Below, piece after piece: positions 1 through 11,986 of a stretch of DNA of 64,000 nucleotides. The notes below the pieces were generated by a model, which was given only the letters and a program-made list of their open reading frames with translations, had not been told where the DNA came from and ran no database searches. Every line of letters begins with the position of its first letter. Positions within the stretch are counted from its first letter, which is position 1. This stretch comes from Anaerolineae bacterium (GTDB taxonomy: Bacteria; Chloroflexota; Anaerolineae; B4-G1; SLSP01): assembly GCA_026645815.1 (NCBI GenBank), contig JAPKMR010000001.1, positions 62,001 through 126,000 on the forward strand. The letters are read 5' to 3'. The position numbers were made by a program, and so were the translations under genes.

Positions 1-2754
1 CGGAAGCGCAGTAGATTCCATGACCAATAAAGGCAATTGCCGTGCGCTGCCAGCGCGGCGAATCCTGCTTAGCTCTTCCAACAACGCTGCACGATGGGGT
101 CCCAAACCATCAAGCGCTCCCGCCTGAATCAGGTGCACAATCTCCAGTTCCTGGAGAGGTACACGCGAAAGCAGGTCACGCAAATTCGCGAAAGGGGCCA
201 CTTTTCGCGCGGCAAGGAGCGCGGTCAAAGCGCGCTCCCGCAAATCGGAAATCAAGTGCAGCCCCAACCAGATGACGGGTTGCAAACCCTCCCAGAGCAA
301 CACGGGGCGCCTGGCGCTAACATTCAAGTGTGGCGGACGAACAGCAATCCCCCACCGCACAGCTTCGGCCATGTAAACCGCCGGATGGTGATAACCGCCC
401 CAGTCCTGCAGTCGCGCACAGAAGAAAGCGGGCGCCCAATGCGCCTTGAGATACGCCGAACGATAGCTCACATCGGCATAGGCGGTCGCATGTCCCTGGT
501 TGAAGCCGTAGCCGGCAAAAACCTCGACTTGCTGCCACAGGCGCCGCGCCTGCTCAGCAGTCAGACCTGGACCCTCGGGAGGCCGGCGCTGGCATCCCGC
601 CTCGAATTCAGCCGCCATCTGCACCATCGCCTCGGGGTTCATCTTACTCATGCCGCGCCGCAGGTGATCCGCTTGCGCCCAACTGAGACCCGCAATCTCT
701 GTCGCTACCCGTAGGATTTGCTCCTGAAAGATGAGTACTCCCTTGGTCGGTCCCAAAATCGATGCCAAAGCAGGGTGCAAATAGGTCACACGCTCCTGCC
801 CCCGGTAACGTCGCACAAAGGCGTCCGCCATCCCGCCCGTGGCGGGACCGGGCTTAAAAAAGGCGTTGGCAATCGCCAGGTCGGCGATGGTCTTGGCGCG
901 TAATTTGCACAGCGTTCGCCGGGCGCCCTCGGAGTCGCACTGGAAGACGCCGATGGTATCGCCCCGCGCCAGCATTGCCGCTGTCGTCGGGTCATCCAGG
1001 GGAATCTCCACCAGACGGAAAGCGGGATCGCAGTCACGACGCACCAATTCCACCGCATCGGCAAGTACAGTGAGCGCGCGCACGCCCAGCAAATCCATCT
1101 TGGCGACGCCCACTGCCTCCACATCGGTATGGTCGAATTGTGTGACCAGGAAGCCCTTGGGCGACCATTGCAGGGGAAGGTAATCGGTCAGAGGACCAGG
1201 GGTGACAACGATCCCACCTGCGTGAACACTGAGATGATCGGGAAAACCGGTGATGCTATACGCATCACGGGCTACCTCACGCAGGTGCGGGTCCTCAATG
1301 GCGGCAACAATCTCCTCCGCCGGGCGTTGATCCTGCATCCAGCGGCGGTGTGAATGACGCGGCAGCGCCGCTAATAAGCGCTTGAGCACGCTCTCATCCA
1401 ACCCGTGCGCTTTGATTACCTCGCGCGCCGCCGAACGGAGTTGCAAGGTGTTCAGCGCACCTACAAGCGCCACATGCTCCGCGCCATAGGTATGGCGAAC
1501 GTAGTCGAGCACCTCATCACGGCGGCGGCTACAAAAGTCCAGATCAATGTCGGGTGGATCGCGCCGCGCCGGGCTGAGAAAACGCTCAAAGAGCAAGTCG
1601 TGGGCCATGGGGTCTACGGTGGTGATGCCCAGACAATAAGCCACGAGCGAATTGGCGACGCTGCCCCGCGTGCTCACGGGAATCTCCTGCTCGCGGGCAT
1701 ATCGCACGATATCAGCAACCACCAGAAACAGTGGTGCATAACCGTGCCGGCAGATGACCTCGATCTCATGTTCCAAACGAGTGCTCGCAAGTTCGGGACT
1801 GGGCAACCCAAAACGGGTTATCAAACCGGCGCGCGCAGCCTCCCCAAGTGCCAGCTCTGGGGTGACCTTTGGCGGCAAATCAACGGCAGGCCAGATTCGC
1901 TCACCCGTGGGCAATGCCGGAGCGCAGGCTTCCGTAAGCACACCCGCACGTTCTAGTGCCTCAGGAAAAGCGGCGAAGCGCTGCGCCAGCTGGCGTGGGG
2001 AAAGCCAATGGACGGCGACAGAAGGGTCACCGCCGTCAGGCAGCGCGTCGGCAGAAACAGCGTCGAGATTGCAGTTGCAGCGAATTGCGGCGAGTAACCG
2101 TAGACGCGGCTTATCCGCCGGCACAAGGCTGTAAACAGGCTGTACAGCAACCGTGGAAACGCCGAGCCTCGTTGCCAGTCGCGTTACTTGCCGGGCAACG
2201 GCATCATCAGCGGATCCGTGAAGTTCCAGGCTGAGGTGGAAATTATCTTCGAAAAGGCCTGCCAGTCGCGCGGCGATGCGATGCGCCGCCGGTTCGGCGT
2301 CCGCACGAATGCAGCGCTCAACCCAACCGCGCCGCCCGCCGGAGAGCGCAATCAGCCCAGCAGTGGCGCCGCGCAGGTCTGCCAGCGATACCCCATGCTG
2401 TAGGAACGCCTCCCGGTCGGCATTGCCCTGAGCCAGTGAGGAAATCCGGCACAAGGAGCGGTAACCCTCTGATCCAGTAGCGAGCAGCACCAACATGCCG
2501 GGTGTCTCGCTGCCGGGGAGCGTCATCAAATCCGGAGGCCAGGCGAGCGGCACAACCATCCCGGTGATGGGCTGCACTTGAACCTCGCGGCACGCACGCG
2601 CAAAGGCCACCGCACCATAGAGGGAAAGCGTATCGGTAAGCGCCAGGTGCGTCAAGCCCTCAGTGGCGGCGCGCGCAGCAAGGTCTTCGACAGAGGGTGT
2701 AGCGCCCAACAAAGTATAACGAGAATGAACATGCAGATGTGTGAACGGCATCAT
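1..2754 (-). CDS. dnaE: DNA polymerase III alpha subunit (DnaE-type), 3' end outside window
   Basis: C-family replicative or translesion polymerase. The frame stays open for 918 codons from tandem ATGs at 2752-2754 and 2749-2751 and leaves the window without a stop. The N-terminus begins MMPFTHLHVHSRYTLLGA, the PHP-domain opening. The palm aspartates are visible as PPDIDLDFC. Further C-family landmarks follow in order: VAKMDLLG, GVFQCDSEG, NAFFKPGPA, then GYGFNQGHATAYADVSY. In the PHP domain the usual TDH triad reads ALTDTLSLYG, so one metal-binding His is replaced by Thr and proofreading by this domain is probably lost. About 100-200 C-terminal residues should lie beyond the window. The predicted size and the degenerate PHP fit either a divergent DnaE or a DnaE2-like paralogue; no imuA/imuB partner is visible. 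Family assignment is secure, the paralogue assignment is not. Confidence 0.88.
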   Translation of the reverse strand, partial: MMPFTHLHVHSRYTLLGATPSVEDLAARAATEGLTHLALTDTLSLYGAVAFARACREVQVQPITGMVVPLAWPPDLMTLPGSETPGMLVLLATGSEGYRSLCRISSLAQGNADREAFLQHGVSLADLRGATAGLIALSGGRRGWVERCIRADAEPAAHRIAARLAGLFEDNFHLSLELHGSADDAVARQVTRLATRLGVSTVAVQPVYSLVPADKPRLRLLAAIRCNCNLDAVSADALPDGGDPSVAVHWLSPRQLAQRFAAFPEALERAGVLTEACAPALPTGERIWPAVDLPPKVTPELALGEAARAGLITRFGLPSPELASTRLEHEIEVICRHGYAPLFLVVADIVRYAREQEIPVSTRGSVANSLVAYCLGITTVDPMAHDLLFERFLSPARRDPPDIDLDFCSRRRDEVLDYVRHTYGAEHVALVGALNTLQLRSAAREVIKAHGLDESVLKRLLAALPRHSHRRWMQDQRPAEEIVAAIEDPHLREVARDAYSITGFPDHLSVHAGGIVVTPGPLTDYLPLQWSPKGFLVTQFDHTDVEAVGVAKMDLLGVRALTVLADAVELVRRDCDPAFRLVEIPLDDPTTAAMLARGDTIGVFQCDSEGARRTLCKLRAKTIADLAIANAFFKPGPATGGMADAFVRRYRGQERVTYLHPALASILGPTKGVLIFQEQILRVATEIAGLSWAQADHLRRGMSKMNPEAMVQMAAEFEAGCQRRPPEGPGLTAEQARRLWQQVEVFAGYGFNQGHATAYADVSYRSAYLKAHWAPAFFCARLQDWGGYHHPAVYMAEAVRWGIAVRPPHLNVSARRPVLLWEGLQPVIWLGLHLISDLRERALTALLAARKVAPFANLRDLLSRVPLQELEIVHLIQAGALDGLGPHRAALLEELSRIRRAGSARQLPLLVMESTALP

Positions 2755-2875
2755 AGTTCAGGTTATACCGCAGCTCGAAGGACTGGCAAACGGGGAGACA
2801 GAAGAACATTACGTGGGATCGTCACGGCGCAGCTATACCACATCATGCACTAGAGTAACGCACAGCCCCATGCTC

Positions 2876-4156
2876 TTAATCCTTGAACGGTTGCGCAAAA
2901 CGTTGCTCGTAGACGCCGTTTGCCTTGAGTTGGTTATCCCAATACGCTGCCAGAAACGGTGTCTTGACGAGCACTTTGAAGAGCGGAATGAGGTAGGCAG
3001 GATAACGTTCGCGCCCGGCGAGCGCACGCACGGCATCCGGGTCGAATTGCCCCGCGAGGCGCAGGCTCCGCCCCAACGCATTCAACTGCTTGAAAAGTTT
3101 GCGATTCATGTTATCCGGCATCAAACGAATTCCCTCTCCGCCGCCCTTGATAAGCGCGCCGAGGTATGGGCTACCGAGTCGCGCCGCGAGTTTTGCCAGA
3201 TAGCGTTCGACATGGCGCATGTGTGTGGATTCCGGGAAGCCCGATTGCATCACAAAGCCAAGCGCCGGATTATTTGCGCGCCCGCGCAACGGCTCCAGCG
3301 CCTCGATAAAGGTCTTGACGATACCCGGCATCGCATCGGTGTAGAGCGGAAAGCCTACCAGGACGGCTTCAGCAGCTGCAAAGGCATCGCAGAACAGAGC
3401 GAGCTCGTTCTGCCGCACCAGGTGGAACGTATCGGTGATGCTTCCCCCGGCAGCTACAAAGCCCTGAGCCAGCTGCTGAAGCATGACCGGCGTATTGCCC
3501 TTGGCGCCGCGTGGAGAACCATTGTAGAGCGTAAGCTGCACCGGAGGGGTGATGCGCACGCCTGGGAGTGCGAGCAAATCGCGTGCAAAGGGCACGCCCT
3601 CCACAGCTTCGGTCGCCATGGCGCGCACGACCGTGTCCACAGGTTCTTGGGTAGTGAGCGCGAATTCCAGGCGGCTTTTCATATTTAGCGCGGTGCGGCT
3701 AAAGATATCGCTCACAATACGCAGGTCTTCAGCATCCGTATCCGCCTCAGTTTGCAGCAAAAGTCCCAGGCGTGGATAATGCTCATAACGCGGGCGGTGA
3801 TGTGCCTCACCCTGATCCACTTCGAAGTAGGGATGAATGAGTGGGATAGATTTGTCCATCATCCGCTTCAACACCGCATCGGGGAAACCCATGCGCAATG
3901 GCGCAGCCCACAGCAAGAAATCGCTGTTGATGACTGCCCGGCACACAACGTGCGAGGCGTCTTTGAAAACGCACTCGCCCGGTGTCTTGACCCAACAGCC
4001 AAAACAGCCGGTGCAAAACTTGATATCCAGGTCGCGCAAGGTGAACGTGGTGACCTCATGCTGCTTTGTGGTCAGGGCTTCAGCCAGACGAGACAGGTAA
4101 TCGTCGAAACCCTGGTCCTGAGGATTGCCGTTGCCGTTCATAATGGTGATTTTCAT
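2876..4156 (-). CDS. Tandem-domain NAD(P)H-dependent FMN reductase / flavodoxin-fold protein
   Basis: A 426-residue protein with two flavodoxin-fold (NADPH-dependent FMN reductase) halves. The first half (about 1-195) opens MKITIMNGNG, where the FMN phosphate loop is degenerate, and carries the cysteine cluster FCTGCFGCW near residue 48, typical of iron-sulfur-flavoprotein-like or quinone-reductase relatives. The second half (about 200-426) has the canonical loop YNGSPRGAKGNT and FPLYTDAMPGIVKTF. The start at 4156 follows a GGAGGG Shine-Dalgarno. It lies downstream of a GNAT-YoaP gene and a flavodoxin on the same strand, but a strong hairpin separates it from them. Likely cytoplasmic flavin-dependent reductase of unknown substrate. 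The duplication within one chain is clear; electron transfer between halves is inference. Confidence 0.8.
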   Translation of the reverse strand: MKITIMNGNGNPQDQGFDDYLSRLAEALTTKQHEVTTFTLRDLDIKFCTGCFGCWVKTPGECVFKDASHVVCRAVINSDFLLWAAPLRMGFPDAVLKRMMDKSIPLIHPYFEVDQGEAHHRPRYEHYPRLGLLLQTEADTDAEDLRIVSDIFSRTALNMKSRLEFALTTQEPVDTVVRAMATEAVEGVPFARDLLALPGVRITPPVQLTLYNGSPRGAKGNTPVMLQQLAQGFVAAGGSITDTFHLVRQNELALFCDAFAAAEAVLVGFPLYTDAMPGIVKTFIEALEPLRGRANNPALGFVMQSGFPESTHMRHVERYLAKLAARLGSPYLGALIKGGGEGIRLMPDNMNRKLFKQLNALGRSLRLAGQFDPDAVRALAGRERYPAYLIPLFKVLVKTPFLAAYWDNQLKANGVYEQRFAQPFKD

Positions 4157-4180
4157 ATCGCACCCTCCATCTCATTAAGA

Positions 4181-4217
4181 GTTTTCGGGAGCATCGCTGC
4201 ACGACGCTCCCGAAAAC
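4181..4217 (-). terminator. Hairpin after the GNAT-YoaP gene
   Basis: A perfect 12-bp inverted repeat (gttttcgggagc / gctcccgaaaac) with a 13-nt loop lies between the stop of the GNAT gene and the start of the FMN reductase gene. Only a weak U-rich tail follows on the minus strand. Read as an intrinsic terminator or mRNA-stabilising hairpin. Confidence 0.6.
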
Positions 4218-4262
4218 CAATCAAGGCAAAGCGCCTACCGCTATCACTCGGACACGACCACA

Positions 4263-5036
4263 TTACTGGAGCGCAAGCAGGAATTTCTCGAAGTCTTTGG
4301 GGTTCACATAATGATAAGCGAGCAATTTGCCATCAAGGACCATCCCGAAGACTCCATAGGGGGTAGGCGAGAGCTCCTGAACTTCTTGCGCCGAGCGCAA
4401 CTCAACCACCTGAGCAGGAATACCGTGTTCTCCCGCTGCTTGCAATGCTCCTAACGTTGCGTCTTCAATGTACGGGCATTGTGGAGTGCGGATGATGGTC
4501 AGACCTGCGCCGAAGCGGGACTGACGCGCCTCCCAGTCTGTGGGAAAAGCAGGCAGCGACGCATCGGCATCGAAACGAAGCACAAGCAAATGAAATGAAG
4601 GGGGCGCCTGATCCACTTCTACAAAGCCGTGCTTGAGGAAAATATCCTTTTTCGCCATCCAGACCCGGTCGGTAGCGACGGTGGCGACACCATGCATGCC
4701 TTGGGCGCGCGCATCTTCAAGGCACATTTGAAGGAGATGTGCGCCATAACCCTTGCCCCTGCCCTTGCCCACAACCCAGAGGCAATGGATAACCATATAG
4801 CCCGGAGCATGGATGGCACGCCAGGCGTATTCCCCAGGAATGTATTCGATGAAAGCCGTGGTCCGCCCGCCGATCTCGTGAATCATGTGAAGCTTCAAGC
4901 CCTCAGCCAGGCGCGCCGCCATCCAATCGTGCTTCTGGCGATAACCGGGAGCCTTGCGCTTGCTCATGTAGCAGAAAAAGCCCTCCCGATCCAGGTTCTC
5001 GGTGGTGACAGTGATCACTTCAAAGGTTTCGCTCAT
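4263..5036 (-). CDS. GNAT N-acetyltransferase with C-terminal YoaP-type thioredoxin-like domain
   Basis: The N-terminal half is a GCN5-related acetyltransferase with the acetyl-CoA loop WVVGKGRGKGYGAHLL around residues 90-105. The C-terminal part (about 180-257) contains TIIRTPQCPYIEDA, an extended strand-turn-helix resembling the thioredoxin-fold YoaP domain with one retained Cys, then YGVFGMVLDGKLL. Proteins of this architecture are annotated YoaP-domain GNATs. The ATG at 5036 is preferred over an in-frame GTG at 5045 because of the upstream AGGGGTG and because the homologous region begins here. It sits 48 nt downstream of a flavodoxin gene on the same strand, probably co-transcribed. The acetylated substrate is unknown; a redox or thiol link is inferred from the C-terminal fold and the neighbours. 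Confidence 0.8.
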   Translation of the reverse strand: MSETFEVITVTTENLDREGFFCYMSKRKAPGYRQKHDWMAARLAEGLKLHMIHEIGGRTTAFIEYIPGEYAWRAIHAPGYMVIHCLWVVGKGRGKGYGAHLLQMCLEDARAQGMHGVATVATDRVWMAKKDIFLKHGFVEVDQAPPSFHLLVLRFDADASLPAFPTDWEARQSRFGAGLTIIRTPQCPYIEDATLGALQAAGEHGIPAQVVELRSAQEVQELSPTPYGVFGMVLDGKLLAYHYVNPKDFEKFLLALQ

Positions 5037-5084
5037 GGTCTGCACCCCTATGTAGCCCTTATCCCAACGGCATTGTATGGAATA

Positions 5085-5546
5085 TCAGGATTGGATCTGG
5101 CGCGCCCACGCTGCCGCGCGCTCCAACTCCCCATCCTTCAAGGGACCCTCCTTACCGTTGACGAAGAATCCAGCAGGAGGCAACGCCTGAGTGCCGCCTT
5201 TTTTGACCAGACGAACAGCGATCGGTTCAGCAGCATAGCCAAAGAGTTTGACAAACAAGGTGAGGATGCGCGAGTTGACTTCCTGCACGTCCGCACGCGT
5301 ATCGAAACCGGCGACCCTGACACCCTTGAGCGATCCCGAAGGCAATGTCTTGAGAAATGCCTTAATCGGCTTCAGAGGTTGAAATGCCTGGGTCGGCGAA
5401 CCAACAATGAGCACAGTCAAGCCGTTCAGGTGCTCCGGCTTCACATCGCCCACGCGGAGAACCTGTGCGCCCAACGACGTTCCTATCGCTTGCGCGATCT
5501 TTTCCGTATTGCCAAAAACCGAATCGTAAATCACAAGAGCTTTCAT
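5085..5546 (-). CDS. Flavodoxin-family protein
   Basis: Short-chain flavodoxin of 153 residues, cytoplasmic FMN-binding electron carrier. It opens MKALVIYDSVFGNTEKIAQ, with the phosphate-binding loop (S/T)xxGNTE used to hold FMN. Later segments VLIVGSPTQAFQPLKPIK and VAGFDTRADVQ correspond to loops around the isoalloxazine ring. An upstream in-frame ATG at 5711 would add 55 residues without family similarity; the ATG at 5546 has a good AGGAG eight bases upstream and matches the family start. It appears to be first in a two-gene unit with the GNAT-YoaP gene. Its partner may be the tandem FMN reductase nearby, which is inference. Confidence 0.87.
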   Translation of the reverse strand: MKALVIYDSVFGNTEKIAQAIGTSLGAQVLRVGDVKPEHLNGLTVLIVGSPTQAFQPLKPIKAFLKTLPSGSLKGVRVAGFDTRADVQEVNSRILTLFVKLFGYAAEPIAVRLVKKGGTQALPPAGFFVNGKEGPLKDGELERAAAWARQIQS

Positions 5547-5690
5547 GAATGGTTTTCTCCTATGTCTATGGGTAAGACCCTGGTGGCGCCACGAGTCAGC
5601 ATTGAAGCTGATTCTCGCCCTTGCCATACTGTTAATGATACGTGAAAACACCATAGACGTTTCATAAATTTTCCTGAATTTAGAACAACA

Positions 5691-5721
5691 TTGGGGAGCA
5701 GTGTTGCCCACCGCTCCCCAA
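5691..5721 (-). terminator. Hairpin after pgi
   Basis: A perfect 9-bp stem (ttggggagc / gctccccaa) with a 13-nt loop lies 23 nt past the pgi stop on the minus strand. No U-tract follows. Probable transcription end of the pgi unit. Confidence 0.55.
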
Positions 5722-5743
5722 AGACCTGTCCAGGGAAATGTAC

Positions 5744-9132
<3,389 letters not shown>

Positions 9133-9202
9133 GAGAGTATCCTCCATAGCTATATTTCTGTATCGGTTTGTGAAGGTCACAAGTCCTTGCGCTTTGCCAG
9201 GC

Positions 9203-9238
9203 ACTTATCCGGCGCCATGTGTGTGGCGCCGGATAAGT
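9203..9238 (-). terminator. 15-bp hairpin between the two GH3 genes
   Basis: A perfect 15-bp inverted repeat (acttatccggcgcca / tggcgccggataagt) with a 6-nt loop lies between the upstream GH3 stop (9296) and the downstream GH3 start (9132). It probably ends or attenuates the glgC-HAD-GH3 transcript. Confidence 0.65.
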
Positions 9239-9295
9239 AAGTTTTAGCAAAGGCTTCAAAAAAGAGAGCGCCGCTGCAACTGCGCGCGGCAGAGC

Positions 9296-11065
9296 CTATA
9301 TCCGTGTATCCGGAAAACCGCAGAAGACATCTACCGGGCTGACGCCCTTGAAGTCCTCCTCGCCCCGAGCAATCTTGGCAGCGGTCGCCGCAATCGTCGC
9401 CGGACGCGCATCATAAGCATTGATCACACACTTTACTGCAGGGGCATCAGAGAGCAGGAAAGGCGTAGAGAAAGAAATCAGGATGGTTGGTATTTCGTGA
9501 ACGTACCACGGCAAGTCCGGCGTTCCCTTGGAAGCGGGCCAGCTCACCCGCTCAACCGGTTGCATACCGCCGACCACCTGAGCCACATTGATGATCAAGT
9601 CGTATTTGCCAGTCAGACCCGAGATGGGCGCTTTGCCAGAGTACATATTCATCAAGCCCCTGGCGCGCTCCTCCTCGGGCAACTTGAGGAGTTTATCAAT
9701 GGCGGACTCGAAGACCTCGACCTCGTGGCCGGCCTTACGGAGTTCCTCAGCGAAAAGCACCCATGGTGGTGTACCGCCGCCGCCAAAGATTGAAGCCGCA
9801 GGGTTCGTTGGTCCTTTTACCGGAATGATAAGAACTCGCCTGTAGCGTTCCGGGGTGACCGGCAGAATGCCCACCTGGGTGTTCTTGGCGAGGGTGATGG
9901 CGTGATCGGTGACCTGGGCCGCAATGGCTTTGTTCTCCGGCAAGCCAATTCGCTTCAGGGCGGTCTCAGCCAGCTCGACAATATCCTTCTTCGCTTTCTT
10001 GTGCAGGCCCAAGGCAGCCTTTGTGCCGAGGATAGCGCGCAGGGCCTCAATCAGGCGTTCCTCAGTGATAACGCCCCTCTCATAGCCTTCCTTCATCCAT
10101 GCCAGATCCTCTTCAGGATCATTGAAAAAGAGGAAGAGGTCACAGCCTGCAGCAATAGCAGTTGGCAGAACGAGGCGCCGTGGCATCGCGGATGTCATGC
10201 CGACCATGTGCGAAGCATCGGTCACGACGAGACCGTTGAAACCAAGCTTGCCCTTGAGCAAGTCGGTAGTGAGTTCTTTGCACAGAGAAGCTGGCAGAAG
10301 TTCAGCATCCTTCATCTCAGGCGAGAAGAAGCGTTGATACGCGGGCATCATGATATGACCGACCATGACAGACTGAACACCCGCCTCAATCATGCCCGCG
10401 TAGACCTTGCCGAAGGTGGCATCCCACTCCTCGATGGTCATGGAGTTCACGGACGAGGAAAGGTGATGGTCGCGCTCATCCACGCCATCGCCGGGAAAGT
10501 GCTTCATGGCGCAGGCAACACCGGATTCCGCCATCCCCCGCAGATAAGCCTTGCCATAGGCAAGCACGAGGTCGGCGTCGGCGCCAAAGGCGCGGTTGGA
10601 GATGATGGGGTTGCGCCAGTTGATCAGGAGATCCACAACGGGGGCAAAAGCCCAGTTACAGCCGATGGCAGAGGATTCCACGCCGGAGATGCGCCCCATC
10701 TCATAAGCCCACTGCGGATCAGCGGCGGCGCCTAGCTTGATCGGGAAGCCCACATAGGTACCATCCGTACAAGCGCCATTGCCCCCCGCTTCAGCGTTCG
10801 AAGCGATGAGCAGTGGAATCTTGGAATTCTCTTGCAGAATGCGGTTCTGCTCATGAACCTCGGCTGCAGGACCGGGATTATAGCGCACCGCGCCGAATTT
10901 GTATTTCGCGAGCGCATCGGTGAGGTAGTCGAAGGTACGATTGGCGCCCATGTTAACGAAAAGTTGGCCGATTTTCTCATCGAGAGTCATTGAAGCAATC
11001 GTTTTCTCGACCCATTCAATGGCATCGTCATCCAGATAGTACGGTTTGGCTCTAAGGTTAACCAT
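9296..11065 (-). CDS. Glycoside hydrolase family 3, NagZ-like (second copy)
   Basis: A 589-residue paralogue of the neighbouring GH3 protein, with the same layout: TIM barrel with MKHFPGDGVDERDHH (Asp-His acid/base loop) and the nucleophile loop LVVTDASHMVGMTS, then a C-terminal domain. N-termini are nearly superimposable (AKPYYLDDDAIEWVEKT versus AKPYTLSAEQIQWVEET), which indicates duplication. No signal peptide is present. The ATG at 11065 follows GGGGAGGAG; a longer frame to 11092 would overlap the upstream gene. It lies 14 nt behind a HAD phosphatase gene and in the same run as glgC, suggesting a link to intracellular oligosaccharide turnover. Distinct substrate specificity of the two copies is inference. 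Confidence 0.87.
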   Translation of the reverse strand: MVNLRAKPYYLDDDAIEWVEKTIASMTLDEKIGQLFVNMGANRTFDYLTDALAKYKFGAVRYNPGPAAEVHEQNRILQENSKIPLLIASNAEAGGNGACTDGTYVGFPIKLGAAADPQWAYEMGRISGVESSAIGCNWAFAPVVDLLINWRNPIISNRAFGADADLVLAYGKAYLRGMAESGVACAMKHFPGDGVDERDHHLSSSVNSMTIEEWDATFGKVYAGMIEAGVQSVMVGHIMMPAYQRFFSPEMKDAELLPASLCKELTTDLLKGKLGFNGLVVTDASHMVGMTSAMPRRLVLPTAIAAGCDLFLFFNDPEEDLAWMKEGYERGVITEERLIEALRAILGTKAALGLHKKAKKDIVELAETALKRIGLPENKAIAAQVTDHAITLAKNTQVGILPVTPERYRRVLIIPVKGPTNPAASIFGGGGTPPWVLFAEELRKAGHEVEVFESAIDKLLKLPEEERARGLMNMYSGKAPISGLTGKYDLIINVAQVVGGMQPVERVSWPASKGTPDLPWYVHEIPTILISFSTPFLLSDAPAVKCVINAYDARPATIAATAAKIARGEEDFKGVSPVDVFCGFPDTRI

Positions 11066-11079
11066 GAAAATCTCCTCCC

Positions 11080-11982
11080 CTATCTCTTCCACGGCGGGGT
11101 TTCGGGTAGCAGCTTCTCAAAGTCGGCGATAAGCCCTGCCTCGTAGTCACCCGCGTAGGTACCGTTCAGGAATCTATCCAGCGCCTCATTGTGGAAACGC
11201 TGCCAGGATTCATCTTCGTGACCTGGGTTGATAGGGTAATACAGAACACTGACTCCGTTGGCGGAGTCACGGTCACCAGGAGCATCGCCGATGAGCAGAA
11301 TGTGATCATCGGGGTACTTGCCCTTAGCCGCATATTGCAGATGCTGCTTCTTAGTCCCCATCTCCTGACCGGCTATCACCGTCATATACTGAGCCAGACC
11401 GTGCTCCGACCACTCACGCACCAGTGCATCCACAGGCGTCGCCGAGACGACCATGAGGTCCACCTGACCCTGCATCTTCTGCAAACTCTCGCGCACGTAG
11501 AGGAAGGGAGGCACGCCATGCACCATGTCCTCAATCGCGGCATCCACCGTGCGAGACCAGACCAGGGCCTGCTCTAGCTCAGGATCGGGATGTGCTGCCG
11601 CATAAGCCTCCATCCCCTTGTGGCTGAGTGGGGCTCCGGAGGCAATGAACTCCCTGATTTTGTCCCCCTTAGGCACCTGCGCATTGCGCGCGATGACCTC
11701 AGGACGTTCACGCAGCAGATCAAAGACCCGCACCAGCGCAATCCAGCGGTTGAGTCCGCGCGTCGTTGAATAGAGATTCACAAATTCGGCGGTCTCACGT
11801 GCATACTTAGAGACGGATTGCAGGCCCCAAGCCTTGATGGTACTGGGGGTGAAGCACTCCTTGTGCTTGATCTCCATGGCATCAAAGGCACAACCATCAG
11901 AATCAATGCCAACAAAGAAATCATGTTGGGGTTGGAAATCGAGCAGCACTTTGGCTGCCTCCGGAACATTCGTCATCTTCAT
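11080..11982 (-). CDS. HAD-superfamily hydrolase (phosphatase)
   Basis: A 300-residue haloacid-dehalogenase-fold phosphatase. Motif I is FVGIDSDGCAFD (nucleophile and acid Asp pair), motif II is VVSATP, motif III the Lys in MGTKKQHL, motif IV ILLIGDAPGDRDSA. A large cap insertion occupies about residues 45-170. The start at 11982 has AAGGA upstream and lies four bases after the glgC stop, implying translational coupling with glgC and the downstream GH3 gene. A role in removing phosphate from a sugar phosphate or a phosphoglycolate-like metabolite is plausible; the substrate is not recognisable. Confidence 0.85.
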   Translation of the reverse strand: MKMTNVPEAAKVLLDFQPQHDFFVGIDSDGCAFDAMEIKHKECFTPSTIKAWGLQSVSKYARETAEFVNLYSTTRGLNRWIALVRVFDLLRERPEVIARNAQVPKGDKIREFIASGAPLSHKGMEAYAAAHPDPELEQALVWSRTVDAAIEDMVHGVPPFLYVRESLQKMQGQVDLMVVSATPVDALVREWSEHGLAQYMTVIAGQEMGTKKQHLQYAAKGKYPDDHILLIGDAPGDRDSANGVSVLYYPINPGHEDESWQRFHNEALDRFLNGTYAGDYEAGLIADFEKLLPETPPWKR

Positions 11983-11986
11983 CTCG

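Noticed and set aside
94-1956. Plus-strand frames across the first 2 kb
   Set aside because: They are shadows of the minus-strand DnaE gene, which has no stop in the window and shows polymerase motifs.
2741-3688. Plus-strand 315-residue frame
   Set aside because: Antisense to the tandem FMN reductase gene; no recognisable motif and no Shine-Dalgarno.
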